Assembly (NCBI GenBank): GCA_034428715.1
Contig: DAOUHE010000291.1
Span: forward strand, 1 to 14,302
Length of the DNA stretch: 14,302 bases
From: Io17-Chloro-G2 sp034428715
GTDB taxonomy: Bacteria; Chloroflexota; Dehalococcoidia; Lucifugimonadales; UBA3495
Reading direction: 5' to 3'
Part shown: positions 13,196 through 14,302 of the stretch, in pieces
Layout: every line of letters starts with the position of its first letter
Numbering within the stretch: the stretch's first letter is position 1
Made by a program: the position numbers and the translations under genes
The notes under the pieces: generated by a model
Told to the model about the DNA's origin: nothing
What the model saw: only the letters and a program-made list of their open reading frames with translations
Databases searched by the model: none

Positions 13196-13267
13196 CTGCC
13201 CCCAATCATTCAAATCACGCTGGGGCAGACCCGGCCCTGTATCGTGATAACACAAAATATGCCCCAG
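13196..13267 (+). promoter_or_regulatory. Structured leader with two mutually exclusive hairpins before the PP2C gene
   Basis: CTGCCCC (13196-13202) can pair with GGGGCAG (13222-13228, 7 bp). The overlapping CTGGGGCA (13220-13227) can instead pair with TGCCCCAG (13260-13267, 8 bp). The central segment can be in only one helix at a time. The second helix ends about 12 nt before the ribosome binding site GAAGGAAG (13279-13286). There is no T-run. It may be an RNA switch, or the three arms may be binding sites for a DNA-binding regulator. Confidence 0.4.
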
Positions 13268-13292
13268 AGTAAGGGTTTGAAGGAAGTAGTTC

Positions 13293-13976
13293 ATGCTGGC
13301 TAGCGCGGTTGCGAATTTCCTGGACAATTCCGCCCATGGTGAAGACAGCTTTTTGATTAGAGACCTGGGTGGTGGGCAATTTTTTGACGCCGTGATGGAC
13401 GGTGTCACCGGCCATGGGGGCGAAGAAGCCAGCCGGTCGCTGGTGGAAGCGCTGACCTCGGCAAGCATCACGTCACCCGGCGACGTGATCGAGATCTTGG
13501 AAGAGATGAACGAGGAGTTCTTCCAGGTGGGTGGTGGCCGCTTCCTGTTGACCACCGTATCGGCCAGCCTGTTCCTTGACGGCCAGATGTACATTCTGAG
13601 CGCCGGAGATAGCCCCGTTTACATCATGAAGGGAGACTCCGTCCAACAATTGACCGGCAGGATCGGTGGGTTTCTACACGTGGGGGTGGCCCAAGCCGTG
13701 GGCGCCTCGGCCAATCTAAAAAACCTGGAAAAATTAGATTTCGCCGTGGAGCCGGGCACCAGGGTGGTGCTGGCTACCGATGGCGTCAGTGACAACGTCC
13801 AAACCAGTGAACTGGCGGAAATGGTACAGGCAGCCTCAGACCCAGCGGACGCTTCCCAACGGGTGAACACGGCCATCGCCAGCCGCCTGGAAGTAGGCCA
13901 CATCCCAGAACAATTGGGACGGCGTTTCCGCCACGACGACCGCACGGCGATCTTCCGGTTCTTCGAGTCAAGCTAA
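13293..13976 (+). CDS. PP2C-family serine/threonine protein phosphatase
   Basis: 227 residues from ATG 13293, with GAAGGAAG 6 nt upstream. PP2C/PPM enzymes are Mn/Mg-dependent phosphatases that remove phosphate from Ser/Thr. Motifs in order: HGEDSFLI (Asp18), the metal-binding DGVTGHGGEEAS (Asp36-Gly37 and His41), LSAGDSPVYIM (104-112), LATDGVSDNV (Asp163, Asp167) and RHDDRTAIFRF (Asp215, Asp216). All metal-ligand Asp residues are kept, so it is probably active. It is near the minimal PP2C domain size (about 230-240) with no membrane segment or extra domain. Partnership with the kinase-like gene just upstream is inferred from adjacency and same strand. Confidence 0.9.
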   Translation: MLASAVANFLDNSAHGEDSFLIRDLGGGQFFDAVMDGVTGHGGEEASRSLVEALTSASITSPGDVIEILEEMNEEFFQVGGGRFLLTTVSASLFLDGQMYILSAGDSPVYIMKGDSVQQLTGRIGGFLHVGVAQAVGASANLKNLEKLDFAVEPGTRVVLATDGVSDNVQTSELAEMVQAASDPADASQRVNTAIASRLEVGHIPEQLGRRFRHDDRTAIFRFFESS

Positions 13977-14302
13977 TAGCCGGCTTGGCGGTACTGGTTC
14001 AGCGGTCCTGGTTCAGCGGTCCTGGACAACCGCGATCCATGCGCCGCTCTCAGGCGCCTATTTAAGACGAGAGCATGACCGTTAAAGGGCGCGCTGGTTA
14101 AAATATGGCCGCGACCCGGCACCCTAGAAACTCGGACGGAAACCCCGATTCTCCCCAAGTCGTCGTTTTCTTAACGACTATTATAGATGTAACAGTGGGT
14201 TCTTGAACCGTATTACAGACACTATCATGCCACATAAGACTATAATACGTCTGTCTGGCGTAGCGCGAAACCCGGCCAATGGCTTTCCGGCCAGACTTCT
14301 AG
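13977..14302. other. Non-coding stretch after the PP2C gene
   Basis: No convincing gene. A minus-strand open frame at 13973-14158 is short, Arg-rich and without a family match. Visible structures: tandem 14-nt repeats (13994-14021); a small GC stem GCGCC (14041-14045)/GGCGC (14053-14057) that could be a weak terminator; a stem AGTCGT (14158-14163)/ACGACT (14174-14179); and a TATAAT at 14241-14246 without a clear -35, which may be the promoter of a gene beyond the right edge. Confidence 0.5.
13994..14021 (+). repeat. Two tandem copies of a 14-nt unit
   Basis: CTGGTTCAGCGGTC occurs at 13994-14007 and immediately again at 14008-14021, followed by a partial third copy (CTGG, 14022-14025). It lies 18 nt after the PP2C stop codon. 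Confidence 0.9.

Noticed and set aside
14180..14302. tRNA-like sequence near the right edge (GGTTC...GAACC)
   Set aside because: Only a short GGTTC-TT-GAACC palindrome is present; no acceptor stem, D-arm or anticodon arm could be placed around it.

Overview
The window looks like a chromosomal housekeeping segment from a member of the Chloroflexota. The class Dehalococcoidia, possibly the SAR202 side, is an inference from gene content, moderate-high GC, frequent TTG/GTG starts, duplicated PlsY-like acyltransferases and a glutaredoxin-like gene that appears to be a selenoprotein. No insertion sequence, prophage, CRISPR array, rRNA or tRNA was recognised.

Layout, left to right. (1) 1-418: the tail of an open frame matching only the N-terminus of methylmalonyl-CoA mutase, then non-coding sequence. 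(2) plsY-like gene 1 (+), convergent with a nine-TPR protein (-). (3) A divergent promoter region, then a small glutaredoxin-like gene whose in-frame TGA is followed by two codons and a TAG (U-x-x-stop) and a SECIS-like hairpin. (4) recA, preceded by a perfect GAAC-N4-GTTC LexA/SOS box, then recX. (5) A minus-strand cluster read from about 9330 leftwards: rny (RNase Y), ymdB, a PHP-domain phosphoesterase, plsY-like gene 2 and a B-box zinc-finger membrane protein whose 3' end overlaps recX antisense by 84 nt. A terminator-like hairpin and an extended -10 box separate rny from ymdB. (6) dnaJ (+), divergent from rny, with near-consensus promoters for both. (7) prmA, immediately behind an intrinsic terminator. 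(8) A divergent protein-kinase-like gene and a PP2C-type phosphatase gene, a probable reversible-phosphorylation pair, separated by a leader that can form two mutually exclusive hairpins. (9) About 325 nt after the phosphatase with short repeats and no convincing gene.

How the genes fit together: recA/recX form the SOS recombination unit. rny, ymdB and the PHP gene suggest an RNA-turnover cluster (endoribonuclease, cyclic-phosphodiesterase family, possible nucleotide phosphatase), co-oriented with a lipid-acyltransferase homologue and a membrane protein. dnaJ and prmA are protein-folding and ribosome-modification genes. The kinase-like/PP2C pair is the least ordinary protein content, and the candidate selenoprotein is the strongest single unusual signal.

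All calls come from reading the sequence by eye; no database search or structure prediction was run.
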